Shown piece by piece: positions 56,301-64,000 of a stretch of DNA of 64,000 bases. A program made the position numbers and the translations under genes. Position 1 is the stretch's first letter; every line of letters starts with the position of its first letter. The DNA is taken from assembly GCA_964449445.1 (NCBI GenBank), contig CAYUZT010000004.1:1-64000 (forward strand), given 5' to 3'. A model generated the notes under the pieces. It searched no databases. It was not told the DNA's origin and saw nothing but the letters and a program-made list of their open reading frames with translations. The stretch is from JABFSS01 sp964449445 (GTDB lineage: Bacteria > Patescibacteriota > Gracilibacteria > Peribacterales > Peribacteraceae).

Positions 56301-57914
56301 TAATGCGATACCGCGGCCTTCCTCAATCATATTCACGTATTCTTGCTTGAGTGCTGGATCGGCGATGTTGTCGTAGCTAAGGCTGGAGGCACCTGCGATC
56401 GTCGCGACTCGACCGGCACTGCGGCGTGCTTCTTCGATCCGGCGGACGCGGTTGCGGTTTTCGGGATTGCGCGCCGCGAGCTGGTAGAACACAGACCCGA
56501 CGCCCTGGGCGATCTGGTCGCTGTGCTCGTGGAAGACCTGATGGAGGTAGTTGCCGTCGTAGCGGCGGCGCTTGATGATGCCTTGCACTTCCTGGTAGAT
56601 CGGACTCTCCGGGCCTCCATAGAGCGAGTACTGGATGTGGCTCTTGCTATCCATCCCCACGCGGAACGCGGAGCCCGCGAAGCTGCTCATCTTCACCTCG
56701 GCCACCGTCATCATGGGACCGGCGGCGGGGAACTGCCGCAGGAACGCGCGCTGGTCCAGGTAGCGAGACATAATGGAGAGGCGGCTGGCATCCTCCTGTG
56801 CGACGGTTGGGGGGCCGGCAGTCCGGTTGAACAGATTACGGCCGGTATCGATAATTTTGTTTCCTCCCCGCTGCATGTCTCTGGTGATAGTGTTGAACGC
56901 GTCCTGATCGCCCACCATCAGGCGGCGGTACAGGTACCAGCCGACGAGGCCGGTCGGGATGGTCCAGTAGGGGATAATGCCGAGGAACCGACCGGGCTTG
57001 TTCCAGAGTTTGTAGGCGGCAAAGAGCCCGAGGCCGATGACCGCGTACTGCTGCCACGGCTCGAGCATGGCGAAGTTATCCGTGAAGCTGCGGTTGCGGC
57101 GTTCGAGATCTTCCCGCACGCCTTTCTGCAGCTTGGAGACCATCTGTTCGTTCTTCAGCGTAATCTGGTCTCCGGAAAGCTCACTCAGTCGGCGCGCCTG
57201 GCCCAGCAGCACCAATCGTTCCCGTGCCACTTTTGGATCTTCCACTCGCAGCCATCCGAGGAATTGCATATGGCGACCTGGGCGTAGCTGGTTTGCGCGT
57301 TGCTCGATCAACCGCAGCAAGCGGACCGGATCGTTGAAGTCTTCGTTTGCAGGAGGGATGCCAGTGCCGGGAGTGCGACGGATTTCCCGCACCATGACCA
57401 TGTAGTCTTCGTAGATGTGGCCGAGCTCTCCTGCGGGATAGAGTTTCGTGAATGCCAGGCGTGCATCGGCAATGTCTTCCGCGCGCTCGGGCGCGCGCGC
57501 TCCCAGGACGATGCCCGCGACCTTGAGCACGCGCTCTTTCACGGCTTCCGTCGGTTCAGCAGGCAGCGGGGTTCCGGTGATCGTCTCGATCGTAGCCGGA
57601 GGAAGAATATTGCGGATGAATTCGTAGAATGCTTCCACACGCTCTTCCCGCGTCATCGTCTGCAGAAGTTCCTGCGGTCCGAACACTTGTCCGCTGAGCG
57701 AATCCCGTGCGCGCTGGGGTTCGATGAATACTTCCCTGCGTGCGAAGGCGTCCAGCCAGCGGCGGGGAGTGGCGATGTTCTCCCGGACCTGCTTCTCATT
57801 GCGCTCTCCAGGATTCACGAAGCCCGTGATCCTGTTCCACATATTCGTCACGAAGCTATTGAACGAATCGATGATCGGGAAGTTGCGCGACTCGGGAGGT
57901 CCCGGCGGCGTCAT
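53352..57914 (-). CDS. Giant unknown membrane protein with 15-residue Pro repeats, 1520 aa
   Basis: Unrecognised. Start at ATG 57914; an in-frame ATG at 57995 also exists. The N-terminal 280 residues are helical and soluble. Two membrane segments (YAVIGLGLFAAYKLW; YWTIPTGLVGWYLYRRL) lie near 295-335. A 680-residue helical region follows. From about 1020 to the end the protein is Pro/Gly/Leu repeats of the form PPAPGLPxxTPxIVI, about 15 residues long, with a higher-order period in which xIV cycles through GIV, AIV and WIV. Probably a rigid surface or envelope-spanning rod. Confidence 0.75.
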   Translation of the reverse strand: MTPPGPPESRNFPIIDSFNSFVTNMWNRITGFVNPGERNEKQVRENIATPRRWLDAFARREVFIEPQRARDSLSGQVFGPQELLQTMTREERVEAFYEFIRNILPPATIETITGTPLPAEPTEAVKERVLKVAGIVLGARAPERAEDIADARLAFTKLYPAGELGHIYEDYMVMVREIRRTPGTGIPPANEDFNDPVRLLRLIEQRANQLRPGRHMQFLGWLRVEDPKVARERLVLLGQARRLSELSGDQITLKNEQMVSKLQKGVREDLERRNRSFTDNFAMLEPWQQYAVIGLGLFAAYKLWNKPGRFLGIIPYWTIPTGLVGWYLYRRLMVGDQDAFNTITRDMQRGGNKIIDTGRNLFNRTAGPPTVAQEDASRLSIMSRYLDQRAFLRQFPAAGPMMTVAEVKMSSFAGSAFRVGMDSKSHIQYSLYGGPESPIYQEVQGIIKRRRYDGNYLHQVFHEHSDQIAQGVGSVFYQLAARNPENRNRVRRIEEARRSAGRVATIAGASSLSYDNIADPALKQEYVNMIEEGRGIALANYPNKSLIELIEMFMAESPENAERPDNAERVTAPGTPPNITRTAEIALYQNARTLPLTPEREASKKVILAEFQEFLASASGRPPSRLPLLNAGAATELERFAIALLDDTDKSLSEVLRILEQVKYAVYIGAAARGGGSPLGTEDIVRIIGAAGSPDRLNLAAIASNIGQYINNTLRIFSNFQNIQSLENVKRLLEQRFFSGVASGPAGLAELRKQITSHQERFTRMKNPERAAQIFINALPATTVARFGATPKEARDRLTTFVQRMIASPQYQRYIEQGEQYYAQRVTNDIVIAQLSTHRRDGNHALDSNPSDRFISPTEEQNLLVSNEFLLNNILGPDETRPLNGMWAAMTMRQLLNDFRPDDAARLDATSEPSRLRAVENTRQVAYLYLSLQEITPDEAVDLELRNRVRTVAQKFVDEYTRVSTSDPAAGRPAAIKALLEQPSFRGGMPNADGIRDIVGTMLLLGITAGPDAALVKSLEDIIAGLPPPTPTTPVTTPPTPAGPSAPSGPTPAPPTGPDIPTPPGLPPIPAPPGLPPVPPAPGMPPSVPIPPAPGIPPPAAPAAPGLPPIPAAPGLSPPLSAPGLPPIPTAPGLPPTLSAPGITPPVPVLVPPAPGLPQITVPPAPPGLPPGTQTLVIPPPPGLPPATPGIVIPPAPGLPAGTPTLLVPPAPGLPSSTPWIVIPPAPGIAPIPTSPGVPLPPGVPPGIPMIVMPQPPGLPATMPGIVIPAAPGLPANTPAIVIPPAPGLPATTPWIVMPSAPGLPAQMVPPPPGFVPPVPAPVPPSAPGLPSSVPSLVPPAPGLPLTVPPLGILSPGTPMRMVPPPPGLPATMPGIVIPPAPGLPAGTPAIVVPPAPGLPSSTPWIVVPPAPGLPPVASASGVPPPPGIVAGTPMIVVPAAPGIPPATPGIVIPPAPGSPAGTPAIVIPPAPGVPPITPWLVIPRAPDLPAMYVPPAPGFTPPLPTPAVPRAPGLPPTTL

Positions 57915-58011
57915 ACGGCACAGGCGTGCCTCCTGCCACGACAGGCAGGCGTGAGCGGAGTATTTGAGCCGGGAGTGGTGGAGGGGGGTGAACATGGGAT
58001 TGTTCTTTGAC

Positions 58012-58030
58012 TCGATAATTCGTTAACTCG
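58012..58030. repeat. CTCGATAATTCGTTAACTCG word (second copy)
   Basis: A single-arm copy identical to the start of the hairpin at 11214-11280, 47 kb away. It fills the gap between the giant protein gene and the next gene. Confidence 0.7.
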
Positions 58031-58037
58031 TAAACGG

Positions 58038-59168
58038 TTATGCGGGGTGGGCGCCACCGCCTTCTTTGGGTTTGTCGCCGCCAGCAGCTGCGTGCCCGTT
58101 GCCGTTTTTTTCGGGGATGACGGCGGCGGCGGTTCCGGATGCCACGGCAACTCCCGCGATTGCAGCAGGCGTTGCAGCGATCCAGCCGCCCATCGCAAGC
58201 AAGCTTGCAAGCGTCAAACCACCGGCGAATTTCCACTTGTGCTGCGTCATCCAGTTCCAGCTGTCGGAGACTTTGCCGCCAACGTAACTGCCTGCTTGTA
58301 TTGTCTTCCTGCGTCCCCACTTGAGCGCTTCCCACGTTCCCCAGATCGGGGATGTGAGTGCTTTCGCTCCGTACCAGAGGTTCTTTCGCAGGCCGAATCC
58401 AGTGCTCTCATGTGACTTTCCGAAGATGCCCAGTGCGCCTTGTGTGACCCAGTTGCTGACTTTGCCAAGACCGTAGAGTCCCGCTGCGGCGACGGGAGCA
58501 AGAATTGCCGTGCTCGCGATGCCACCCAAAACCGGTGCGGCTGCGCCGAGGTAGGGGATTGCACCAAGCCCGCTCTGGATACCTGCATATGCAGCAGGTG
58601 CCCACAAACCCAGGTACGGAATCGTGGCAACTCCAGCCTGAAGTCCTGCATACGCGGCATTCGCAGCGACGCTGGTTGTGAGGCCGACAGTCGGGAGCAG
58701 CGGTACGCTGCTTGCGGCAAGAGCACCCAGTGCCGCCACGCCGCCAACAGCACCCAAGGCGGCAAGTTTCTGTTTTCCCGTGAGTGCTGCGGGGTGGAGA
58801 GCCGATGTTGATTTCGTCTCCGTCGCCGTGTTTCCCTGATCTGTTCCATGCCCAGCCGCAGCCTGTTCCTGAGGATGTTCCTGAGCAGGTTGCGCCTCCG
58901 GATGCTCTTCGGTGTGTGCCTGACCGGTTGTGGGAGCATGAGCGGTTTGCTCGGGAACTGCGGGTGCAGCTGGAGCTGCTGCCGGAGTTTCAGTGGCGTG
59001 CGTTTCGGCGGTCTGTTGTCCCTGCTGCGGTGTTTGGGCACCCAAATTCCCCAAAAACCTCACGCGGAATTCGGGGGTCATTTTGCTGATGGTATTGAGC
59101 GCCTGTTGCTGCTCTGCATTCAGCGTCGCTTCCGGGGCCGCATTGGTGGTTCTTTGCACTTCGGTCAT
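58038..59168 (-). CDS. Unknown protein with multiple hydrophobic segments, 376 aa
   Basis: Unrecognised. An acidic/Gln/Pro-rich N-terminal 125 residues are followed by about six hydrophobic segments with internal repeats (AAYAGLQAGVATIPYLGLW and AAYAGIQSGLGAIPYLGAA), a basic amphipathic region, another hydrophobic hairpin (FAGGLTLASLLAMGGWIAATPAAIAGVAVASG) and a Gly/Lys tail. TATAAT lies about 35 nt before the ATG. It is probably expressed together with the giant protein 43 bp after its last hairpin. Confidence 0.7.
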   Translation of the reverse strand: MTEVQRTTNAAPEATLNAEQQQALNTISKMTPEFRVRFLGNLGAQTPQQGQQTAETHATETPAAAPAAPAVPEQTAHAPTTGQAHTEEHPEAQPAQEHPQEQAAAGHGTDQGNTATETKSTSALHPAALTGKQKLAALGAVGGVAALGALAASSVPLLPTVGLTTSVAANAAYAGLQAGVATIPYLGLWAPAAYAGIQSGLGAIPYLGAAAPVLGGIASTAILAPVAAAGLYGLGKVSNWVTQGALGIFGKSHESTGFGLRKNLWYGAKALTSPIWGTWEALKWGRRKTIQAGSYVGGKVSDSWNWMTQHKWKFAGGLTLASLLAMGGWIAATPAAIAGVAVASGTAAAVIPEKNGNGHAAAGGDKPKEGGGAHPA

Positions 59169-59470
59169 GTGGGTTTTTGTGTTCGAGGAAATCCCTTCAT
59201 TATAGCAAAAAAATCCCTATCGAGGAAGGTCTTGAAAAAGCAGATGCTGTATATGTGCCCCTCATCATATTTATGGTATTTGGAAAGCCCAAAAAACAGC
59301 TACGGATTGCCATTTTCTTTTTGCGCAAAAAGAAAATGGCAATCCTTCGACTGGTCAAAACACTACGAGTACATGATTCATTCCTCAGTTTCTTCTTTTC
59401 CTTCATTTCTTCAGTTCCCTCTGTAGAAATGCATCTTCCGAACATGAGGCTTTTCCGGTATACTTCCCTG

Positions 59471-59827
59471 ATGTCTCCGAATCCAAAATCAACATTTTCT
59501 CCGCCCCCAAATCCATCTCTGTCCGAGAGTGCCGAGTGGTTCTACAACGAAATCATGCGGCACATTGAACCGGATCTGCTGAGCACCGTGATTTTAACGC
59601 ATGCGGAGAAGTACAAGAGTGAAACGCAGGAGCAGCGCGAAGCGCGGATCAAGTCGTACGACAATGCGTTCATCGTGTTCGACCGCGTTGCAGACGATTA
59701 CGGCAAGCAGATGGCGAGTGAGGTGCAGGAATTCAAAAAGCAGGAGAGGACGAAGGCGATGAAAAAGGAAAAAAAGCAGGAGAAGAAGGCGCTCAAGAAA
59801 ATTGAGGGCGAAATGGAACAGTCATAG
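59471..59827 (+). CDS. Small unknown protein with Lys-rich helix, 118 aa
   Basis: A Pro/Ser-rich start (MSPNPKSTFSPPPNPSLSES) precedes a helical domain (AEWFYNEIMRHIEPDLLSTVILTHAEKY) and a long charged helix at the end (KKQERTKAMKKEKKQEKKALKK). The helical part is a soluble domain of unknown family. The start was chosen because TATACT lies 6 nt upstream. It is the first gene after the divergent point at 59.2-59.4 kb. Confidence 0.65.
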   Translation: MSPNPKSTFSPPPNPSLSESAEWFYNEIMRHIEPDLLSTVILTHAEKYKSETQEQREARIKSYDNAFIVFDRVADDYGKQMASEVQEFKKQERTKAMKKEKKQEKKALKKIEGEMEQS

Positions 59828-59867
59828 CGAAATAACCAATCACCAGGCACCAATGATCAATTAATTC

Positions 59868-59907
59868 CAAAAGCTAAGAAGCTAAAAAGCTAACCAGCTA
59901 ACAAGCT
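59868..59907. repeat. AAGCTAAGAAGCTAAAA words (single arm)
   Basis: CCAAAAGCTAAGAAGCTAAA and AAGCTAACCAGCTAACAAGC. It is the right-arm type of the GTTAGCTT family, directly before the 1190-aa protein gene; no left arm is present. Confidence 0.8.
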
Positions 59908-59922
59908 CACATATTCACACCC

Positions 59923-62900
59923 ATGTTCACTCACCTCTTCCCGTCGGGATCCAATCATAACGCTCGCGAACGACGCGAGGTGTTCAACGGCGGCTGGTTT
60001 GAAGCGCCGAATCCGATGTCGCAGAGCTTCTACCTGCGTCAGCAGAATGAAGCGATGATGCAGAACGCCCGGGTGCTCTCGCAGTTCAACTGGTTCAATC
60101 AGATGCGCGCCCTCTACGGGCCCAACTTTACGGCCATGCAGGGCCAAATGGGCACGATGAACCAAATGCAGGGTCGTATCGGCCAGATCGCCCAGAGTCC
60201 GACGGCATGGAGGGGGCAAATGATGGGTTTTCCCAACCGGCCGCTGCTCGGGCCTATGAACCGATTCCCGATTGGTCCCGCGGGATTCGATCAATCAATG
60301 CAGGGCGGCCCTCAACTGTCAGGGCTCAGCACCCGCGCGCAACTGATTCAGAAATATTCCATGGCCCAGATGCAGGAGACGGGCCACACGCCGTACGCAC
60401 GTGGACCCCAACCGGGCGAGGTCCCCGCGCCGCACATGCCGGGGTACGGCCCCAACGACGGACTCGGCCGAAACCCCGATGAGCCGCAGCCGATCTTCCG
60501 CACCATTCCGCCCGATCGCCCTTCCCGTGGAGTGCAATATGCAATGCGTGCTCCGCCGCCCCCTTCGCGTGTGCCCGGGTACAGGACGTTTATCAACGGA
60601 GGATTTCTGGATACGACCGGCCCTGTACCGACCTTTGAACCACTCTCATCCATTACCAACCGCGTGCGCGATCGATCGTACGTCGCCTGGAACAGCACCC
60701 AAGGCTTCGACATCGAGCACCGGCCGTTTACGCCGAGTACGCCGGGGTACGGTCCTTCGTATGCACGCGGGCGCATTCCCAGTTATGGACCTGCTACGTC
60801 ACGCAATACTGCTCGTAATCGACCGTCGAATCCATCATTTGAGCGTCTTCTGCAGATGGGCCGTGAACTTTTCACTGGTACTCCGGCACAGATTCGTCAG
60901 CGGCTTACCAAATTGGTTCCGCCCGGACCAGATCGCGATATGTTGCTGGGGATGGTAGATGCCATTCGGCGCATCCCGGAACTTGATGCGCAAATGACGA
61001 AAGCACTCCAAAATCCCGGATCGGGAGATGTGGAGCGCATTGGCAAAGAGATGGTGGAAGTTGCAGAAAAAATGTTCGCAGCTCTGACTCCCGATATTCT
61101 CAAACGTATTCGCGAGCGGATGAACCGTGAAGGCATTGCCAATGTTTCCACACGACGCATAGAGAACAGCGACTACGAATTCGTCATGGATTTCCGCGGC
61201 GATCGTCCGTCGTTTCGGTTCCAGCGGCAGGGGACCGAGAGTACGGATACCGAGACGAAGGCGGGCATGGATGCGACACGCAAGGAACTCACGGATTTGC
61301 GCAGTGAGCGCACGTCTGTTCTCAAGCAACTGGAGGACATCAATGCCGGGCGAAAGACCTTGCAGGATCAGATGAAGGCGCTCGCGGCAAAAACGCAGGA
61401 AGACCTGACAGCGCTCCAGAAGCAACTGCAGGAGGCGCAGGAGAGTACTGATGAAGACCGCGTGAAGAATCTGCTCGACGCAATCGCGAAGCTCACGAAG
61501 GTTCTGAAAGAGAGTTTCGCCGATACCAACAAGCAAATTGACGAATTGCAGCGACGTGCGGATTTGCTGACCAAGAGCGCGCAAGATCTGGATACTCATG
61601 CACGAGATCTTGAGGCGAGGCTCAAGCTTTCACCGGCCCAGTATGCTGCACAGAAAAAGACATTCGATGCTGCGGCCAAGCAACGCGAACAGAAGCGCAA
61701 GGATGCCGCGACGCAATTCACGTCGTTCGATACGCCTCCTGATTCCACTCCGCCCGCCAATCCTGCACAAGAGAAGAAGCAGCAGGAAGCGAAGAACAAA
61801 GAAACGGGGAGATACCTTGAGGAAGGACGTCTGGATGATTTTGTCCGATCACTCTCACTCCTGCCTGGCTTCACCGCGCGTTTGGAAGGCAGGGGAGTGG
61901 TTCTCCGTTATCACGGCTGGGAGCATACAGAGACCATCTCCAGCTCACCGTCGACTGAGAGCGTGCGCAACAACGTGACTGCGTACATGCAAATGATGAA
62001 AACAGCAGTGGATAGTGCGGAGCAGAATTTCCGGAACATTCTTTCGGAGGTCTCTCTGCCCGCCGGGATCACGCATGAGCAACCGGATCAGCTCTCCGTC
62101 TCCTTCCGGCACCGGGACCCCTCACGCTCCTTTGATTATGCGCGCCACTTCGATTACCGGTCGCAATGGAATCCGGGAGAATCTATCGATTCGTCGGGGC
62201 GAGTGATGTGGTACCTACCCGTCGATCCCACCATTCTTCGTGAGGCAATCACCAGAGACGTTGCGGCGTTTGCGAAGAGCGTGGCAGAGCCTGCCGCACC
62301 GACTGCCGAAGAAATTGCAGAGAAAGAACGGCAGAAACAAGTAGCGGAAAAGGCCAAGCAGGATGTGGAACAGATGCGCAAAGAAGTCGAACAGTTCAAT
62401 AGTAACCCAAACGCTTTTGCGCATGCGACTCTGATTGTTCAGGGAGAGCCCCCGCGAGTAACACTCACCATCTCCCCCACAGCCGAAACTCCTGGACCAA
62501 GTTTTCTTGTCAGCGCATTGCAGGATGCCTTCCGTGGTACGCCTCCTGATCTCACCGGACCACCGTATACGATGAATGATGTGACATTGGGCAGACTACG
62601 AATGATCACGGATAATCTTCGTTTCGTTGATCCATCATCAGGATACATCTCTCCAGCTTTGCGTGAGTTTTTGGCTCTGCCGGTTTCGCGGCGGTTGGCT
62701 CGCATTCGCTTTGCAGTTTCAAACGCCTACCGGGTCCATACATGGTCGAACTATAACGTGCAGATTATTCCCGAACCCGGACAGAACGAAGCATTGAATA
62801 GGACATTACAAGAACGAGGGTATTCGAATCTCCGTGGCACGGATGGTCAAAGCTATCTTGCACTTGATGTCGGTCACACCCTTGGACTTCCTCATCTTCT

Positions 62901-63495
62901 TGCTGCATTACAGCTGCCGAATCCGAACCTTTCAGCGGTAGAGAAACAGGCAGCAGAAAATCTTGAACGTCTACGCGGAGAAGTGCAACGCTTCAATGCA
63001 GAACCGAATACGCTGGCGCGCATTACGTCGTTGAATGTATCGGGGGTACCGCCCCCGGGGCCTCAAGGGTTTGTGTTCTCTTGGGAGGCACGGCCCGGTA
63101 TCGACAGAAATGTGGTGGCCTCTGCGCTCCATGCCGCACTTGGATTCAGAGATATAAGCTATTACTCAGGAAATACACTCCCCCATATTCCAGCTGTTCA
63201 CGGGGGATTTTCGCAGGAGCAGATACAGAACGTGATGCGGTATTTGCGTCGCACCGAGACTTCCACGCCTTCCGCAGAAGAGAAACAGGCGCAGGAGCTG
63301 CGGGAGGAACTGGGAAAGCTCAATGATGATGTGGCGAAGATTGAGGAGCAGGAGAAAAAGCTTCCAGCAGACGATGCTGGTTCTGCCGAAATTCTCGACG
63401 CTCTGACCAAACTCCGCAAACAACTCCTTGATCGCATTGGCGGATTAGAAGGACGGATTAAGGAGATAGAAGAGAGAGCAAAAAAGCTTGGTTGA
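59923..63495 (+). CDS. Very large unknown protein with duplicated C-terminal module, 1190 aa
   Basis: Unrecognised. Residues 1-310 are Gln/Met/Pro/Tyr-rich and probably disordered (QMQGRIGQIAQSP). A helical domain (about 300-400), a long coiled coil (445-575) and a Gln/Lys linker follow. A mixed region with LVLRYHGWEH-like strands comes next. A module starting xxMRKEVEQFNSNPN (about 815) is repeated from LERLRGEVQRFNAEPN (about 1014), each followed by VxGxPP and beta-like strands. It ends in another coiled coil. CATATT is 7 nt before the ATG. No signal peptide is seen. Confidence 0.7.
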   Translation: MFTHLFPSGSNHNARERREVFNGGWFEAPNPMSQSFYLRQQNEAMMQNARVLSQFNWFNQMRALYGPNFTAMQGQMGTMNQMQGRIGQIAQSPTAWRGQMMGFPNRPLLGPMNRFPIGPAGFDQSMQGGPQLSGLSTRAQLIQKYSMAQMQETGHTPYARGPQPGEVPAPHMPGYGPNDGLGRNPDEPQPIFRTIPPDRPSRGVQYAMRAPPPPSRVPGYRTFINGGFLDTTGPVPTFEPLSSITNRVRDRSYVAWNSTQGFDIEHRPFTPSTPGYGPSYARGRIPSYGPATSRNTARNRPSNPSFERLLQMGRELFTGTPAQIRQRLTKLVPPGPDRDMLLGMVDAIRRIPELDAQMTKALQNPGSGDVERIGKEMVEVAEKMFAALTPDILKRIRERMNREGIANVSTRRIENSDYEFVMDFRGDRPSFRFQRQGTESTDTETKAGMDATRKELTDLRSERTSVLKQLEDINAGRKTLQDQMKALAAKTQEDLTALQKQLQEAQESTDEDRVKNLLDAIAKLTKVLKESFADTNKQIDELQRRADLLTKSAQDLDTHARDLEARLKLSPAQYAAQKKTFDAAAKQREQKRKDAATQFTSFDTPPDSTPPANPAQEKKQQEAKNKETGRYLEEGRLDDFVRSLSLLPGFTARLEGRGVVLRYHGWEHTETISSSPSTESVRNNVTAYMQMMKTAVDSAEQNFRNILSEVSLPAGITHEQPDQLSVSFRHRDPSRSFDYARHFDYRSQWNPGESIDSSGRVMWYLPVDPTILREAITRDVAAFAKSVAEPAAPTAEEIAEKERQKQVAEKAKQDVEQMRKEVEQFNSNPNAFAHATLIVQGEPPRVTLTISPTAETPGPSFLVSALQDAFRGTPPDLTGPPYTMNDVTLGRLRMITDNLRFVDPSSGYISPALREFLALPVSRRLARIRFAVSNAYRVHTWSNYNVQIIPEPGQNEALNRTLQERGYSNLRGTDGQSYLALDVGHTLGLPHLLAALQLPNPNLSAVEKQAAENLERLRGEVQRFNAEPNTLARITSLNVSGVPPPGPQGFVFSWEARPGIDRNVVASALHAALGFRDISYYSGNTLPHIPAVHGGFSQEQIQNVMRYLRRTETSTPSAEEKQAQELREELGKLNDDVAKIEEQEKKLPADDAGSAEILDALTKLRKQLLDRIGGLEGRIKEIEERAKKLG

Positions 63496-63505
63496 GTACT
63501 ATGAA

Positions 63506-63533
63506 AACGCCCCTGTACTGGGACAGGGACGTT
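63506..63533 (-). terminator. Hairpin after the last two convergent genes
   Basis: AACGCCCCTGT and ACAGGGACGTT form an 11-bp stem with one mismatch. On the minus strand only four T follow, so termination may be weak. Confidence 0.5.
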
Positions 63534-63574
63534 CTCGCTGTGGTGGTTAGCCCGGGGTTGGCATGGGACAGGGC

Positions 63575-64000
63575 CTACTGCTGTTCCCATTTTTCCGGCG
63601 ACGCGCACACGAGCCGATACAACACGTGGTTCTGATAGCAGTACCACGTGCCGTCGAGCTCGAAGGGCACGTTCATCTGGACACTCTTCCAGCTTCCACT
63701 GGCGCGTTTGACCCAGCCGGTAAAGTCCCGCGGGAGCGGGGCCTGTTCGGGCAGGTTGTCCACCTTGGACTTCAGGGCGGCCAAATTGCCCTCGAGCGTC
63801 GTCACCTTCTTGTCGAGGGTGTCGACCTTCGCCTCGATCTTGTCGAGGCGCCCGTTGACGTCCTTTTTCAACCCGTCGATCGCCGCCAACACGGCGGCGA
63901 TGTCGGCCTTGGGGACCGTCGTCTTGGCGCTCGGCGCCGACGGCGGTTTGCCCTTGGCCTGGGCCAGCACGGTTTGCGGGGTGGCGGCCACGATGGCCGC
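63575..64000 (-). CDS. Coiled-coil protein, 5' end outside the window
   Basis: 141 residues are visible; the frame stays open to the window edge through a hydrophobic AAIVAATPQTVLAQA that looks like the end of a signal peptide. A coiled coil of heptads (IDGLKKDVNGRLDKIEAKVDTLDKKVTTLEGNLAALKSKVDNL) leads to a small C-terminal domain (GWVKRASGSWKSVQMN, LDGTWYCYQNHVLYRLV). Codon use is GC-rich like the gene at 52482, and both end in a GTW-containing beta domain after a coiled coil. Family unknown. Confidence 0.7.
   Translation of the reverse strand, partial: AAIVAATPQTVLAQAKGKPPSAPSAKTTVPKADIAAVLAAIDGLKKDVNGRLDKIEAKVDTLDKKVTTLEGNLAALKSKVDNLPEQAPLPRDFTGWVKRASGSWKSVQMNVPFELDGTWYCYQNHVLYRLVCASPEKWEQQ

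Overview
The window looks like a chromosomal stretch of a Candidate Phyla Radiation (Patescibacteria) bacterium, most likely near Peregrinibacteria/Peribacteria. This placement is inferred from the following: standard stop codons including TGA, about 50% GC, compact housekeeping genes in unusual order, many small lineage-specific proteins, TrbC/VirB2-like membrane proteins, and DUF11/Cys-rich and lamin-tail surface proteins. No rRNA is present to confirm it.

Layout. 1-8.8 kb: accessory and small genes (YdeI/OmdA-like, tRNA-Gln, MscS channel, tandem-ACT protein) with one strong small-RNA/leader candidate. 7.7-15 kb: housekeeping block with purM, ftsE, rlmE, rsmG, pyrE, pheS, a uracil-DNA glycosylase and a class II-like purE. 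Between pyrE and pheS lies a divergent pair of small RNA candidates: a 71-nt tRNA-like RNA lacking a D-arm, and an sRNA with a 14-nt perfect match to its central loop. 15.2-22.0 kb: a probable integrated element ending in a serine recombinase whose last codons lie inside tRNA-Ala; it carries a terminase-like fragment, a membrane-anchored ureohydrolase-fold protein and unknown genes. 22-36.8 kb: gmk, asparaginase, phosphohexomutase, STAS, DHPS-like, VirB2-like pair, BI-1, bL32-like, nusB, rnc, rpsJ, tuf, mutY. 36.8-45.9 kb: surface proteins, RNase Y, a secreted LTD-PKD-LTD-nuclease protein, ORF6N protein and a Phd/RelE pair. 46-63.5 kb: a cluster of large proteins that I do not recognise (up to 1,520 aa), some with membrane segments and extraordinary Pro/Gly repeats.

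Two features run through the whole window. First, most genes appear leaderless: a TANNNT -10 element sits 5-9 nt before the start codon and no Shine-Dalgarno is seen. The gene at 52482 is the clear exception. Second, nearly every intergenic gap in 8-42 kb holds a hairpin whose two arms are built of tandemly repeated short words. Different gaps use different words, several words recur at distant loci, and some copies sit in frame inside genes (mutY, rsmG, and nearby low-complexity coding segments).
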